DNA of 64,000 bases from Motiliproteus sp036961355 (GTDB lineage: Bacteria > Pseudomonadota > Gammaproteobacteria > Pseudomonadales > Balneatricaceae): assembly GCA_036961355.1 (NCBI GenBank), contig JBALVL010000001.1:1-64000 (forward strand). The letters are read 5' to 3'. A program made the translations under genes and the position numbers. The notes under the pieces were generated by a model. The model was given only the letters and a program-made list of their open reading frames with translations, ran no database searches and had not been told where the DNA came from. This document shows, one piece after another, positions 25,399 through 34,732 of the stretch (positions are counted from its first letter, which is position 1; each line of letters starts with the position of its first letter).

Positions 25399-26349
25399 TC
25401 AAACCTGTCGCAATGTAGTTCCGGCTTTAAAGGCGGCGATATTTTCGGCGATCTGACCGACGATCCGCTGCCGTGCTTCGACACTTCCCCAGGCGCTGTG
25501 CGGTGTCACAATCATGTTTGGGATATCGGCTGCCAGCAGCGGATTACCATTGACCGGAGGCTCGGTCGATAACACGTCCACCCCAGCACCCGCCAACTGG
25601 CAACTGCGCAGCGCGGAAGCTAACGCCACTTCATCAACAATACCACCGCGTGCGGCGTTAATTAAAAGTGCACTCGGCTTCATCAGCGCCAGTGCTTCAG
25701 CATCGATCAGGTTTTTTGTCTGTTCGGTGAGCGGACAGTGCAGCGTCAGTATATCGACCTGAGGCAGTAGCTGCTCAAGCGCTAAGCGCCCTGCTTTGGG
25801 CTCGGTTCCGGGACGTGCCGCGACCAAGACCTTCATCCCAAACGCTTCAGCAATGCTGGCCATCTTGCGACCCAGCTCACCATAACCAATGATTCCTAGT
25901 GTCTTTCCCTGTAACTCCATGACCGGATAATCAAGCAGACAAAATTGATCACTACGGCTCCAGTCACCGCGCTGTACCGCCGCATGATAGTCGTTAAGCC
26001 GCGTTGTCAGCGCCAGCATCAGTGCAAAAGCGTGCTGTACCACCGAGCCGGTGCCGTAGCCCTGACAATTAGAGACGTGAATACCCAACCGTTTGGCCGC
26101 CAGCAGATCGACATTGTTGGTGCCGGTGGCAGCAATGCAGACCAGCTTTAGCTGCGGAAGTTGAGATAACAGTTCAGCATTGAGCCCCACCTTGTTAGTG
26201 ATCACCACATCAGCATCGCCGAGCCGAGCAGCAAGTTGGGCGGCACTGGTAGCCTGATGACAGGTCAGTTGTGAGCTTTGGTTTTCGATTGGTGACATGT
26301 CCAGATCATTACGATCGAGACTACCAAGATCCACAAAAACAGTTTTCAT
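25399..26349 (-). CDS. D-2-hydroxyacid dehydrogenase (glycerate dehydrogenase-like)
   Basis: 316 residues, NAD-dependent. It has the NAD-binding motif GKTLGIIGYGELGRKMA, the catalytic Arg in LINAARGGIVDE, the Glu in GVDVLSTEPP, and the His in IVTPHSAWGS. This triad defines the family (hydroxypyruvate/glycerate, lactate or phosphoglycerate dehydrogenases); the substrate is probably hydroxypyruvate/glycerate but cannot be fixed. The frame extends to 26403, but ATG 26349 (MKTVFVDLGSL) follows a GAGAG Shine-Dalgarno and matches the family start. Monocistronic. Confidence 0.88.
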   Translation of the reverse strand: MKTVFVDLGSLDRNDLDMSPIENQSSQLTCHQATSAAQLAARLGDADVVITNKVGLNAELLSQLPQLKLVCIAATGTNNVDLLAAKRLGIHVSNCQGYGTGSVVQHAFALMLALTTRLNDYHAAVQRGDWSRSDQFCLLDYPVMELQGKTLGIIGYGELGRKMASIAEAFGMKVLVAARPGTEPKAGRLALEQLLPQVDILTLHCPLTEQTKNLIDAEALALMKPSALLINAARGGIVDEVALASALRSCQLAGAGVDVLSTEPPVNGNPLLAADIPNMIVTPHSAWGSVEARQRIVGQIAENIAAFKAGTTLRQV

Positions 26350-26512
26350 GAGTATCTCTCTGGCAGTAGTGATTAAGGTGTTGATGATAGCAATGGTTGC
26401 CATCCAACGAGTCGCACATCACTGATCCAGCAGTGCTATGGCGGTAAAGGGTAAGCACAGCAGCGAACGGGCCAAATTCTACCGATTATTCCCGCCGACA
26501 AATCCCGCCGAC

Positions 26513-26560
26513 AAAAAAGGGCCCATTCAGCGACAGTCACTACTGCTGCTGAAAAGGCCC
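26513..26560 (-). terminator. Terminator after bamC
   Basis: A long hairpin with GGGCCTTTTCAGC / GCTGAATGGGCCC arms on the - strand, followed by a run of six T. It lies 30 bp beyond the bamC stop and closes the dapA-bamC unit. Confidence 0.8.
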
Positions 26561-26589
26561 CCGATTTATTAGCTAGCTGTAGCCTGGTG

Positions 26590-27987
26590 TTAGCTGACGG
26601 GGATACTCTCTTTCAGAGTCCACAAGATATCCTCAGCCACAGATTTGGGTGCGGGCTCAGACGCTTCGGTCAAGATAGACACATACACACCGCTGCTGCG
26701 ACGGGTCAGCTTAACCTGATAGCGGCCGGTAAACTCCACTGCACCGGTGTCAGGGTTGACTGACATACGCTCATCATCCGACGCATCGGAGAAAACGTAG
26801 AGCACTTTTTCTCCAATCCAGACCTTGTAACCTTCAGATTCGGCCATTCGCTGCTGTTCACTTTTAGCTTCAGTCGCTGCTTTCTGCTCGGCAGTCTTGG
26901 CACTGTATTTAGGCCCTTCAGAGGCATCCGACTCAACCCCGAGTGCCTCGCCAAACGCAGCGGTATCAATTACGACATCTTCCCGGTCACCGTGCAACCA
27001 GTCGAAGAAACCGACGCCGTCGTCATCACTGGCCAGCGGTACGGCTGACGTATAAGTGATGTAGTAACGGCCCAACTGACGGTTTGAAGAGCCAACGTCA
27101 ACCTGCGCTTGTTGCAACGCCTGATCAACCTGATCCCACGCCTGATCAACCGGCACGGTCAGTTTTAGTATCGGTTCACCTTTGGAGCCTCGCCCGAAGT
27201 AGACCTGGCCTTGCTGTTTCTGGCGCAAACGGGCAGCGCTTGCCGTCGTCTCCAGCGTCGATACACTCAGATAATGCAAAATTTCATACATCACCTTCGA
27301 TTTATAATGCACGTCTTGACCCACGGCGGACCAATCAGCGGCCTGATTGGTATCGCTGATCGAAGCGCGCAGGTGCTGCAAACGGATAGAGGTCTTGGAA
27401 GCATCGCCTTCAACCGGCTTGATATAGGCTCGCAGCTTATCCATGGCAGGCCCATCAACATCGCTGAACGTCATGCTAGAAACCATCTGCGAGATGAAAC
27501 CAGGAGCCTCTTCACCACTATCGATCCACGCCGTCTCCATCAATCCCTGAGCAGGATCAGAGATAGCGATAGGCTGATCATTGGAGGCCCAAAACTCCTG
27601 CAATTTTTGCCATACTTGCTGTTGTGGCTCGTTAACTAGGATCAGTCGATCCTGGCCTTCACGTGCCAGGTTTACTTTGGCGTTGCCCGCCTCGGCAATA
27701 AAGAAGTCAGGACGTGGAATCTCGAATTCCTTATCCGACTGAGTCGCAGCAGATCCAATCTCGGGAACAACGAGCTGTTCCTGCACCTTGTCAGCATCCA
27801 GATGTGCTGGGACAACTAATTCTTTGCCTTCCTGAGATTTCTCATAATCCTGACCACGGTCACGAATGTAAGCTTCATCACCGCCGATCAGATCATTGTT
27901 AAAAATCAGCCCACAACCACTGAGCTGAACCGCAGCGATAACAAGCGCTAGCGCAGATAACGACTTAGACTTCTGTAACATAGACAC
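26590..27987 (-). CDS. bamC: Outer membrane assembly lipoprotein BamC
   Basis: 465 residues, lipoprotein subunit of the BAM complex that inserts beta-barrel proteins into the outer membrane. The signal peptide ends in the lipobox QLSGC (Cys about residue 25). The unstructured N-terminal segment after the Cys (residues 26-80), which in E. coli contacts BamD, is followed by two helix-grip domains (about 100-240 and 260-460). Longer than E. coli BamC (344), with an acidic/Ala-rich insert (about 340-390). The start is GTG 27987 or ATG 27981. It follows dapA directly, the classic dapA-bamC operon. Confidence 0.92.
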   Translation of the reverse strand: MSMLQKSKSLSALALVIAAVQLSGCGLIFNNDLIGGDEAYIRDRGQDYEKSQEGKELVVPAHLDADKVQEQLVVPEIGSAATQSDKEFEIPRPDFFIAEAGNAKVNLAREGQDRLILVNEPQQQVWQKLQEFWASNDQPIAISDPAQGLMETAWIDSGEEAPGFISQMVSSMTFSDVDGPAMDKLRAYIKPVEGDASKTSIRLQHLRASISDTNQAADWSAVGQDVHYKSKVMYEILHYLSVSTLETTASAARLRQKQQGQVYFGRGSKGEPILKLTVPVDQAWDQVDQALQQAQVDVGSSNRQLGRYYITYTSAVPLASDDDGVGFFDWLHGDREDVVIDTAAFGEALGVESDASEGPKYSAKTAEQKAATEAKSEQQRMAESEGYKVWIGEKVLYVFSDASDDERMSVNPDTGAVEFTGRYQVKLTRRSSGVYVSILTEASEPAPKSVAEDILWTLKESIPVS

Positions 27988-27989
27988 GC

Positions 27990-28865
27990 TTATAACAACT
28001 CCGCCGCTTTAAGACTCTCAACAATCCGCGTCCGGTAGTTTTCAGATAGAGGCAGTAGCGGCAACCGGATACCAGTATCGATCAGGCCCATCTCATGCAT
28101 CGCCCATTTCACCGTAATCGGATTCGACTCGACAAACAGATCACGATGCAGATGATCAATCTGACGATTGATTACTCGTGCCTCTTCCGCCTTACCTTCG
28201 ACAGCTAGGCGACACATATCAGCCATCGCCTTAGCCGCAACATTGGCGGTGACCGAGATATCGCCATGACCGCCAAGCAGAATAAACTCTAACGCGGTAG
28301 CATCATCGCCCGAGTACAGAGCAAAGTCTTTAGGGGCTTGCGCCACATACTGCTTAGCCCGCTCCAAATCACCGGTCGCCTCTTTGATACCAATAATGTT
28401 TGGAACCTGAGCCAACCGCAATGCCGTCTCGGGCAGCAGATCAACCGACGTACGGCCAGGTACGTTATAAAGTATTTGTGGGATATCTACCGCCTCAGCC
28501 AACGCCTTAAAATGCTGATACATCCCTTCCTGAGTTGGCTTGTTGTAATAGGGGGTAACCAACAAGCAGGCATCGACACCTGCATCTTTGGCAGCCTGGG
28601 TCAGGTTGATCGCCTCTGTGGTCGAGTTTGCACCCGTTCCTGCAATCACAGCAATACGACCTGCCACCCGATCGACCACGTGTTTGATGACCCGACAGTG
28701 CTCTTTATGATCCAGCGTGGCTGACTCACCGGTAGTACCGACTGCAACTATCGCATCGGTACCGGCTTCGATATGAAAATCGACCAGTTTATCGAGGCCA
28801 TCCCAATCTAACTCCCCTACGGGGTTCATCGGGGTAACCAAAGCAACCAGGCTGCCAGTAATCAT
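27990..28865 (-). CDS. dapA: 4-hydroxy-tetrahydrodipicolinate synthase
   Basis: 291 residues, condenses pyruvate with aspartate semialdehyde in lysine and diaminopimelate synthesis. The Schiff-base Lys is in NIIGIKEATGDLERA (about residue 161), VGTTGESATLDHKEH holds the Thr pair, and LYNVPGRTSVDL holds the Tyr and Arg of the active site. The longest frame starts at 28892, but ATG 28865 (MITGSLVAL) has GGAGAAG upstream and matches E. coli DapA in length. Upstream of and co-transcribed with bamC. Confidence 0.97.
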   Translation of the reverse strand: MITGSLVALVTPMNPVGELDWDGLDKLVDFHIEAGTDAIVAVGTTGESATLDHKEHCRVIKHVVDRVAGRIAVIAGTGANSTTEAINLTQAAKDAGVDACLLVTPYYNKPTQEGMYQHFKALAEAVDIPQILYNVPGRTSVDLLPETALRLAQVPNIIGIKEATGDLERAKQYVAQAPKDFALYSGDDATALEFILLGGHGDISVTANVAAKAMADMCRLAVEGKAEEARVINRQIDHLHRDLFVESNPITVKWAMHEMGLIDTGIRLPLLPLSENYRTRIVESLKAAELL

Positions 28866-29170
28866 CGAACTTCTCCAACTTAAATCGAGCACTAAAGAAT
28901 TGAATTATAAGGATCAGACACGTCTTAAATTCAGACTAACAAGCCCTTAACGGGCCATAAATAGGTTTGCTATTCTAACCAAGCAAAACGATCAACGAAA
29001 CCACTGCTACGATAAATAACCACTACCGACGATAACATAGTCACATGCTGACGAGGAGATAACCGCATGGTAGTGTTGCGGCCTCATTCAAACTTACCTT
29101 ATAGACAGCTGTCAAAGCCCTTACACAGCAATCAGCGCTCTATACCAGCCCCTGATCGGAGAGACTTTTT
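28866..29170. other. Divergent dapA/bcp region
   Basis: 305 bases without an assured gene. An ATG at 29067 with a GAGGAG Shine-Dalgarno 9 nt upstream opens a 124-codon frame that runs out of frame into bcp; I do not accept it as a protein gene. Promoters for dapA and bcp must lie here. Confidence 0.4.
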
Positions 29171-29620
29171 ATGGCACTTGCCATCGGCCAGCCCGCCCCA
29201 GATTTCAACGCAATCGACCAACTCGGAGAACCAGTTTCACTATCACAATACCGGGGCCAAAAGGTGGTGCTTTACTTCTACCCCAAAGATTCCACGCCCG
29301 GCTGTACTGCGCAGGCACGCGACTTACGCGATCACCATACAGAGCTCACCGAGGCTGGCTACGTGGTACTGGGTGTCAGCACCGATTCGATCAAACGCCA
29401 TCAGAACTTTATCGCCAAGAATGAGCTGCCCTTCACCCTAATTTCCGACGAAGACAAAGCCGTTCACGAGCTATACCAAACTTGGCAATTGAAAAAATTC
29501 ATGGGTCGGGAATATATGGGAACGGTCCGAACAACCTTTGTGATCGATCCACAGGGAGTAATTAGCGACATTATCACCAAGGTCAAGACCAAAGAGCACA
29601 GCGCCCAAATACTAGGCTGA
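29171..29620 (+). CDS. bcp: Thiol peroxidase Bcp (peroxiredoxin Q family)
   Basis: 149 residues, cytoplasmic peroxiredoxin that reduces peroxides and lipid hydroperoxides. The peroxidatic Cys is in PKDSTPGCTAQARD (about residue 45). The resolving Cys found five residues later in E. coli Bcp is missing (the segment reads TAQARDLRD), so it would act as a 1-Cys enzyme needing an outside thiol. The VVLYFYPKD and VRTTFVIDPQG segments are typical. GGAGAG precedes ATG 29171. A hairpin follows the stop. Confidence 0.94.
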   Translation: MALAIGQPAPDFNAIDQLGEPVSLSQYRGQKVVLYFYPKDSTPGCTAQARDLRDHHTELTEAGYVVLGVSTDSIKRHQNFIAKNELPFTLISDEDKAVHELYQTWQLKKFMGREYMGTVRTTFVIDPQGVISDIITKVKTKEHSAQILG

Positions 29621-29630
29621 AAATCGCTTT

Positions 29631-29660
29631 CATAACCACTACCTGGAGGTAGCGGTTATG
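29631..29660. terminator. Hairpin between bcp and perM-like gene
   Basis: A near-perfect inverted repeat (CATAACCaCTACC-TGGA-GGTAGcGGTTATG) in the 43-bp gap between the convergent genes. There is no long T-tract, but its position suggests a bidirectional terminator. Confidence 0.6.
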
Positions 29661-29663
29661 ACT

Positions 29664-30734
29664 TTATAGGGCTTCAGACTCAACTGCGCGGTGTTTGGGC
29701 CACGCGTTCATCACCGCTTTGAGCAACGTCGCCAGAGGAATGGCAAAGAACACCCCCCAGAAGCCCCAGACACCACCAAACACCAGTACCGCAAGGATGA
29801 TAGCGATCGGGTGCAGGTTAACAGCTTCCGAAAAAAGCAACGGTACCAGCACGTTACCATCCAAAGCCTGAATGATGCCGTACGCGATCATCAGGTAGAA
29901 GAACTCATTGGTCCAACCCCATTGAAAAAAGGCAATCATCGCTACAGGGATGGTCACCAACGCAGCCCCGATATAGGGGATAACAACGGATAAGCCGACC
30001 ATAAGGGCCAGCAAAGCCGCATAATTAAGCCCCAGAAAAACGAACGAAATGTAACTGACCACACCGACGACCAAAATCTCGATCGCTTTACCGCGAACGT
30101 AATTGGCGATCTGGGTATCCATCTCAGTGCCAACCTGAGTCAACAGGTTGCGTTTTTCAGGCAAAAAATTTGTCCACCAGCGCAAGATCAAGCCGCCATC
30201 CTTCATAAAGAAGAAGACCAGAATTGGAACCAACACCAGATAGATCAAGATCTGTACCAAATTGGCGATCGATGACATCGATGTCGATACCACCACCTGC
30301 CCCAAACGTCCTGCCTCTGCGGCCGCCTGTTCGATCAGCGTGGCAATGGTACTTGCCGAAATCAGCTCGGGATACTGCTCAGGCAGTAGCATCAACAATG
30401 CCTGCCCCTCCCTTAACATGCGCGGCAGTTCGTTAAGCAGACTCGCCAACTGCCGCCAAACGTTAGGAATAACAATCAAGAGCAATGCCATAAAGGCGCT
30501 AATAAATGCCAGAAAGACCAATACCACCGCCGGATTGTGTGACATCCCCAAGCGTTGACACTTGAGCACCATTCCCTGCATTAAGAACGCGATGATTAAA
30601 CCCGCAATCACCGGTGCCAAAGTGCCGCCTAAGGTCAGGATAATGGCTAGCGCAACCGCTAAAAAAACAAACAGCAATAACGCCTCTTCATCACTGAAGT
30701 AGCGCTCTATCCAGCCGCTGACCACCTTTAACAT
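29664..30734 (-). CDS. AI-2E family transporter / PerM-like permease
   Basis: 356 residues, inner-membrane protein of the AI-2E transporter (PerM/YhhT/TqsA) family. Seven to eight hydrophobic segments: two near the N-terminus (22-60), one at 68-92, one at 155-175, then a cluster from 210 to 345. The PFAM-typical IPYIGAALVTIPVAMIAF and the late VFGGVWGFWGVFFAIPLA motifs are present. Some members export autoinducer-2, others are Na+/H+ antiporters, and most are uncharacterised; no substrate can be assigned. AAAGGA precedes ATG 30734. In other gammaproteobacteria perM lies near bcp and bepA, as here. Confidence 0.9.
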   Translation of the reverse strand: MLKVVSGWIERYFSDEEALLLFVFLAVALAIILTLGGTLAPVIAGLIIAFLMQGMVLKCQRLGMSHNPAVVLVFLAFISAFMALLLIVIPNVWRQLASLLNELPRMLREGQALLMLLPEQYPELISASTIATLIEQAAAEAGRLGQVVVSTSMSSIANLVQILIYLVLVPILVFFFMKDGGLILRWWTNFLPEKRNLLTQVGTEMDTQIANYVRGKAIEILVVGVVSYISFVFLGLNYAALLALMVGLSVVIPYIGAALVTIPVAMIAFFQWGWTNEFFYLMIAYGIIQALDGNVLVPLLFSEAVNLHPIAIILAVLVFGGVWGFWGVFFAIPLATLLKAVMNAWPKHRAVESEAL

Positions 30735-30839
30735 TGGGATTTTCCTTTAAACGTATGTGGAAGTTACAGCCTGTAACTCATCAAAATAACAGCCTGTATA
30801 GTAGCCGGATCGTCTATTGAGCCAACCGCTTCAAACCAA

Positions 30840-31094
30840 TCAATCAGCTTTACGAATCAGGTAGATATACTGACCTTGCTCTTCACTCGACAGCAACAAC
30901 TGATCACCGGACTGGTCGGTAAATGCTCTAAAATCACGAACAGAGCCGGCATCGGTGGCAGACACTTTCAATACCTCTCCCGGTTGCAACCGGTTTAGCG
31001 CCTGCTTGGCCTTCAATAAGGGTAACGGACAGCTCAGGCCGCAAGCATCGACATGTTGTGCAATTGGATAGTCATTTTCCAGCCGACCTGACAT
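30840..31094 (-). CDS. TusA-family sulfur carrier protein
   Basis: 84 residues. The SirA/TusA fold signature HVDACGLSCPLPLLKAKQAL carries the catalytic Cys of the CPxP motif, which holds a persulfide in sulfur relay. A second Cys precedes it (ACGLSC). GGGAG precedes ATG 31094. It is divergent from bepA. It may serve tRNA thiolation, molybdenum cofactor synthesis or general sulfur trafficking; the sequence does not tell which of the several TusA-like paralogues it is. Confidence 0.92.
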   Translation of the reverse strand: MSGRLENDYPIAQHVDACGLSCPLPLLKAKQALNRLQPGEVLKVSATDAGSVRDFRAFTDQSGDQLLLSSEEQGQYIYLIRKAD

Positions 31095-31228
31095 TTAACA
31101 ACTCCCGAAGGTATAGTAACCGCAACTTTTTATGCCACGGCAGGAAACTATTTTGCGAAAGCAGCGACTATATACCACAAGCCATTAGGATTCACGCATC
31201 GTCACCCAAGGCCAAGAGACATAACTTG

Positions 31229-32665
31229 ATGAAACAAACGGTTACCGCCATCGTATTATCGATATCGCTGCTGCTATCGCTATTACCAGGCACTCTAAAT
31301 GCCGTAGAGCTACCGATCTTAGGAGATAGCAGTTCCGATATTATCTCCCTTGATGAGGAACACCGGCTCGGCAATGCCTGGGTACGGATTCTGCGTGCTC
31401 AAGCCCCATTGCTGGATGACCCGTTAAGTTACAGTTTTGTGCAACAACTACTACAACAGCTATCGGTATACAGCCACCTGCAGGACCGACGCTTAACGCT
31501 TGTGGTTATTGATGACAACACCCTCAACGCCTTTGCGGTACCCGGTGGCGTGATAGGTGTGAATGCCGGTCTGTTTCTGCATTCAAACACCGAAAGCGAA
31601 TTTGCTTCCGTGTTGGCACACGAATTGTCTCACCTAAGCCAACGCCATTACGCCCAACGACTCGCCGAAGAACAGAAAAGCTTACCGCTACAACTCGCCA
31701 CAACGCTGGCGGGTATTCTACTGATGGCCACCACCGACTCTCAAGCCGGTGCCGCGGCGATCATGGGCGGCCAGGCGGCGGCGGTACAAAACAGCTTGGC
31801 ATTTAGCCGCAGCAACGAGCAGGAAGCGGACCGAGTGGGTATGCAGGTATTGGTTGAATCCGGCTTCGATCCGCGCGCAATGCCTCGCATGTTCTCGCAG
31901 CTACAGCGCTCCACCTCGAGCATGGGACGCAAACCGCCTGAGTTTCTACTGACCCACCCGGTCACAGAATCACGTATCGCCGACGCACTGAACCGATCCG
32001 CTCAGCTTCCTCAGCGAGGACGGGTCAACAGTCTTGACTACCAACTGATACGCACCCGTATACAAGTGCTGTCAATGCGAAACAATCAGAGGGCACTACA
32101 GCACTTTCAGCAGGAGGTAGACAACAACCCCAAGCCTGCTAACCGCTACGGCCTGGCATTCAGTGCGCTACGCAACAACCAACCAGAGCTGGCACAACAA
32201 CAGATCGATCTGTTATTACAGCAACAACTAACGCCACTGCCCTACCGACTACTGCAAGCCGAACTATGGAACACGTCAGGTCAAGCGAAACGGGCCAGTG
32301 ACCTGCTACAACAGATGCTATCGGTCTACCCCAACAGTCACCCAATTACGATGCTGCTTGCCCAGTCACTGCACCTCCAAGATCGGCAACAGCAAGTGGT
32401 AGACCTGCTGGAATCCCACAGCCGCCTTCATAGCGACGATGTTCAACTGTGGTACTTACTCGCAGAAGCCTACGGCCTGGCTAACGATATCAAAGGCGTC
32501 CACCTGGCTCGGGCTGAGTACTTCATGTTGACGGCGTCGGTTCCGCGCGCGCGCCAACACCTGCAGCTTGCGCTCAAGCAACCCAACGTGAGTGAACATG
32601 AAAAACTGTTGATTGAGCAACGCATCAAGGATGCCGAGTTGCTGCAGCTGGACCTCAACTTCTAG
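31229..32665 (+). CDS. bepA: Periplasmic M48 metalloprotease and chaperone BepA-like
   Basis: 478 residues. A signal peptide (about 1-26, ends near TLNA) precedes an M48 peptidase domain with the zinc motif VLAHELSHLSQRH (HExxH) and the third ligand Glu in SNEQEADRVGM. The C-terminal half (about 290-478) consists of TPR-like helical repeats rich in Gln and Leu. BepA degrades or matures stalled outer-membrane proteins such as LptD and works with the BAM complex, matching bamC nearby. The open frame extends upstream to 31058, but the signal peptide begins at ATG 31229. Confidence 0.9.
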   Translation: MKQTVTAIVLSISLLLSLLPGTLNAVELPILGDSSSDIISLDEEHRLGNAWVRILRAQAPLLDDPLSYSFVQQLLQQLSVYSHLQDRRLTLVVIDDNTLNAFAVPGGVIGVNAGLFLHSNTESEFASVLAHELSHLSQRHYAQRLAEEQKSLPLQLATTLAGILLMATTDSQAGAAAIMGGQAAAVQNSLAFSRSNEQEADRVGMQVLVESGFDPRAMPRMFSQLQRSTSSMGRKPPEFLLTHPVTESRIADALNRSAQLPQRGRVNSLDYQLIRTRIQVLSMRNNQRALQHFQQEVDNNPKPANRYGLAFSALRNNQPELAQQQIDLLLQQQLTPLPYRLLQAELWNTSGQAKRASDLLQQMLSVYPNSHPITMLLAQSLHLQDRQQQVVDLLESHSRLHSDDVQLWYLLAEAYGLANDIKGVHLARAEYFMLTASVPRARQHLQLALKQPNVSEHEKLLIEQRIKDAELLQLDLNF

Positions 32666-32714
32666 TTAACAATGTTCGATCAACAACACCAAACTAAGTC
32701 ACCGAAAAGCGCGT

Positions 32715-32749
32715 CAAAAAAGCCGACCATGGTTAACCATGGTCGGCTT
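32715..32749 (-). terminator. Terminator after nadA
   Basis: A perfect 30-bp palindrome (arms GCCGACCATGG / CCATGGTCGGC around TTAA), followed on the - strand by a run of T. It lies 90 bp beyond the nadA stop, in the gap convergent with bepA. Confidence 0.8.
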
Positions 32750-32839
32750 AGTGCGTATTGCTTGCAGGCTGAACACCTCGAAAAGTCACAAAAAGACCAA
32801 GGGGTTATTTGCGTCGATCTTACCTAGAAAAACAGCGAA

Positions 32840-33880
32840 TCAGGCAGAGAAATCGAGCATTCTTTGCAAAGACACCAACGCATTCTCACGCAGTCCGGCC
32901 TCAACAAAGATCTCCTGCCCCCCATGCTCCAGCACGTGCGCTAGGTTCTCGAGTTCGTTCATCGCCATCCACGGACAATGCGCACAGCTACGACAAGTCG
33001 CTCCGCTGCCGCCAGTGGGCGCTTCGATAAAGTTCTTTCCCGGTGCTGCTTGCTGCATTTTATAGAAAATGCCGCGATCGGTAGCAACGATAAAATCAGG
33101 ATTCGGTAGCTCTCTCGCCGCCTTGATCAGCGCACTGGTCGATCCCACCGCATCCGCCATCTCAACCAACGCTGCCGGTGACTCGGGGTGTACCAATACG
33201 GCAGCATCGGGATAGACCTGCTTCAGATCTGCCAGCCCTTTAGCTTTAAACTCTTCGTGAACGATGCACGAACCATCCCACATCAACATTTCAGCGCCGG
33301 TTTGATTCTGGATATAACTGCCCAGGTGCTTGTCCGGAGCCCAAATGATTTTCTTATCCTGATCGACCAGATGCTCAACGATCCCAAGTGCGCAACTTGA
33401 GGTAACCACCCAGTCAGCACGAGCCTTAACCGCCGTTGAGGTGTTGGCGTAAACGACCACCGTATGGTCGGGATGGGCATCGCAGAACGCCGAAAACTCA
33501 TCGATCGGGCAGCCAATATCCAACGAGCAGGTCGCCTCAAGCGTCGGCATCAGCACCCGTTTTTCCGGGTTAAGAATTTTGGCCGTTTCACCCATAAAAC
33601 GAACACCGGCAACCACTAAAGTACGCGCAGGGTGCTTACTGCCAAAGCGTGCCATCTCCAACGAGTCAGCAACACAGCCACCACTCTCTTCGGCCAGCTC
33701 TTGTAACAGAGGATCGGTATAATAATGCGCCACCAAACAAGCATCCTGCTCTTTCAACAAGCGCTTGATCTTATGTTTATATTCCAGTACCTGATCGACG
33801 GTCAAGTCTGCGTGTTTAAAGCTGTGTGCCAAATGTTCCTGAACCAGAACACGTTCGGCAATCTGTTGATCTGTAAGCAT
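32840..33880 (-). CDS. nadA: Quinolinate synthase A
   Basis: 346 residues, [4Fe-4S] enzyme that condenses iminoaspartate with dihydroxyacetone phosphate in NAD biosynthesis. It has VAHYYTDPLLQELAEESGG near the N-terminus, cysteines in CVADSLEMARFG, VVTSSCALGIVEHL and GATCRSCAHCPWMAMN, which include the cluster ligands, and PDKHLGSYIQNQTG in the active site. Full length for NadA. It is the last gene of the tol-pal-queC-nadA row, an order also found in pseudomonads, and is followed by a strong terminator. Confidence 0.96.
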   Translation of the reverse strand: MLTDQQIAERVLVQEHLAHSFKHADLTVDQVLEYKHKIKRLLKEQDACLVAHYYTDPLLQELAEESGGCVADSLEMARFGSKHPARTLVVAGVRFMGETAKILNPEKRVLMPTLEATCSLDIGCPIDEFSAFCDAHPDHTVVVYANTSTAVKARADWVVTSSCALGIVEHLVDQDKKIIWAPDKHLGSYIQNQTGAEMLMWDGSCIVHEEFKAKGLADLKQVYPDAAVLVHPESPAALVEMADAVGSTSALIKAARELPNPDFIVATDRGIFYKMQQAAPGKNFIEAPTGGSGATCRSCAHCPWMAMNELENLAHVLEHGGQEIFVEAGLRENALVSLQRMLDFSA

Positions 33881-33930
33881 AATTTTGTTCGTTTAATATA
33901 ACTTGATAGAAAATCGGCTAGTTTACCACA

Positions 33931-34641
33931 CTACTCACGGCAGGTCGGCTGATAGCGTGTGGGGTCCTTAAAGTCTGCATCGACAAAGCCCTGTGCCCGC
34001 AAACGGCAACTATCACACACACCACAGGCACGTCCTAGAAGATCAGCCTGATAACAAGATACAGTCATACCATAATCAAGCCCGGCAGCGACCCCCTGTT
34101 TGATAATCTGCGCCTTAGTCAGATGTAGCAACGGTGTGCCGATCGAAATCCGCTTGCCATCAAGCGCCGCCTTAGTGGCGACATCAGCCAGCGCCTGAAA
34201 AGCACTGATAAATTCTGGTCGGCAATCGGGATAGCCAGAATAATCAACAGCATTGACCCCGATATAGATCACCTCAGCTTCAAGCACTTCTGCCCATCCC
34301 AGCGCCACTGATAAAAACAGGGTATTGCGAGCTGGTACGTAGGTCACAGGCACCCCCTCTTCAGGTTGATCAGGCACTCCAATGCTGTGATCGGTCAGCG
34401 CCGACCCTCCGATGTTTCCCAGATCAAAGCGAACGGTTTTATGCTCCACAACGCCCAGCTCTTGAGCCACTGCACGAGCGGCCTCCAGTTCAGCTAACGC
34501 GCGCTGGCCGTAATCAAAGCTCAGCGCATAACACTGGTACCCCTGATGACGGGCCATCGCCAGTGTCGTTGACGAGTCAAGGCCACCAGAAAGCAATACC
34601 ACAGCACGCTTGTCAGTTTTGCAATGCGATAATACAGACAT
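33931..34641 (-). CDS. queC: 7-cyano-7-deazaguanine synthase
   Basis: 236 residues, converts 7-carboxy-7-deazaguanine to preQ0 using ATP and ammonia, for queuosine in tRNA. It has the PP-loop VLLSGGLDSSTTLAMA at the N-terminus, and zinc-binding cysteines in SCYQADLLGRACGVCDSC near the C-terminus. queE, which makes the substrate and usually sits between cpoB and queC in pseudomonads, is not between cpoB and queC here (a 91-bp gap). ATG 34641 gives MSVLSHCKTDKRA. Confidence 0.96.
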   Translation of the reverse strand: MSVLSHCKTDKRAVVLLSGGLDSSTTLAMARHQGYQCYALSFDYGQRALAELEAARAVAQELGVVEHKTVRFDLGNIGGSALTDHSIGVPDQPEEGVPVTYVPARNTLFLSVALGWAEVLEAEVIYIGVNAVDYSGYPDCRPEFISAFQALADVATKAALDGKRISIGTPLLHLTKAQIIKQGVAAGLDYGMTVSCYQADLLGRACGVCDSCRLRAQGFVDADFKDPTRYQPTCRE

Positions 34642-34732
34642 AGATTACTCAAACAAATAAACAGATAGGAAGTACGGGGTTAACTAGGAAGGACGAACGG
34701 CAGCGCAGCAATATGACGCAACTAGCTAGCAC

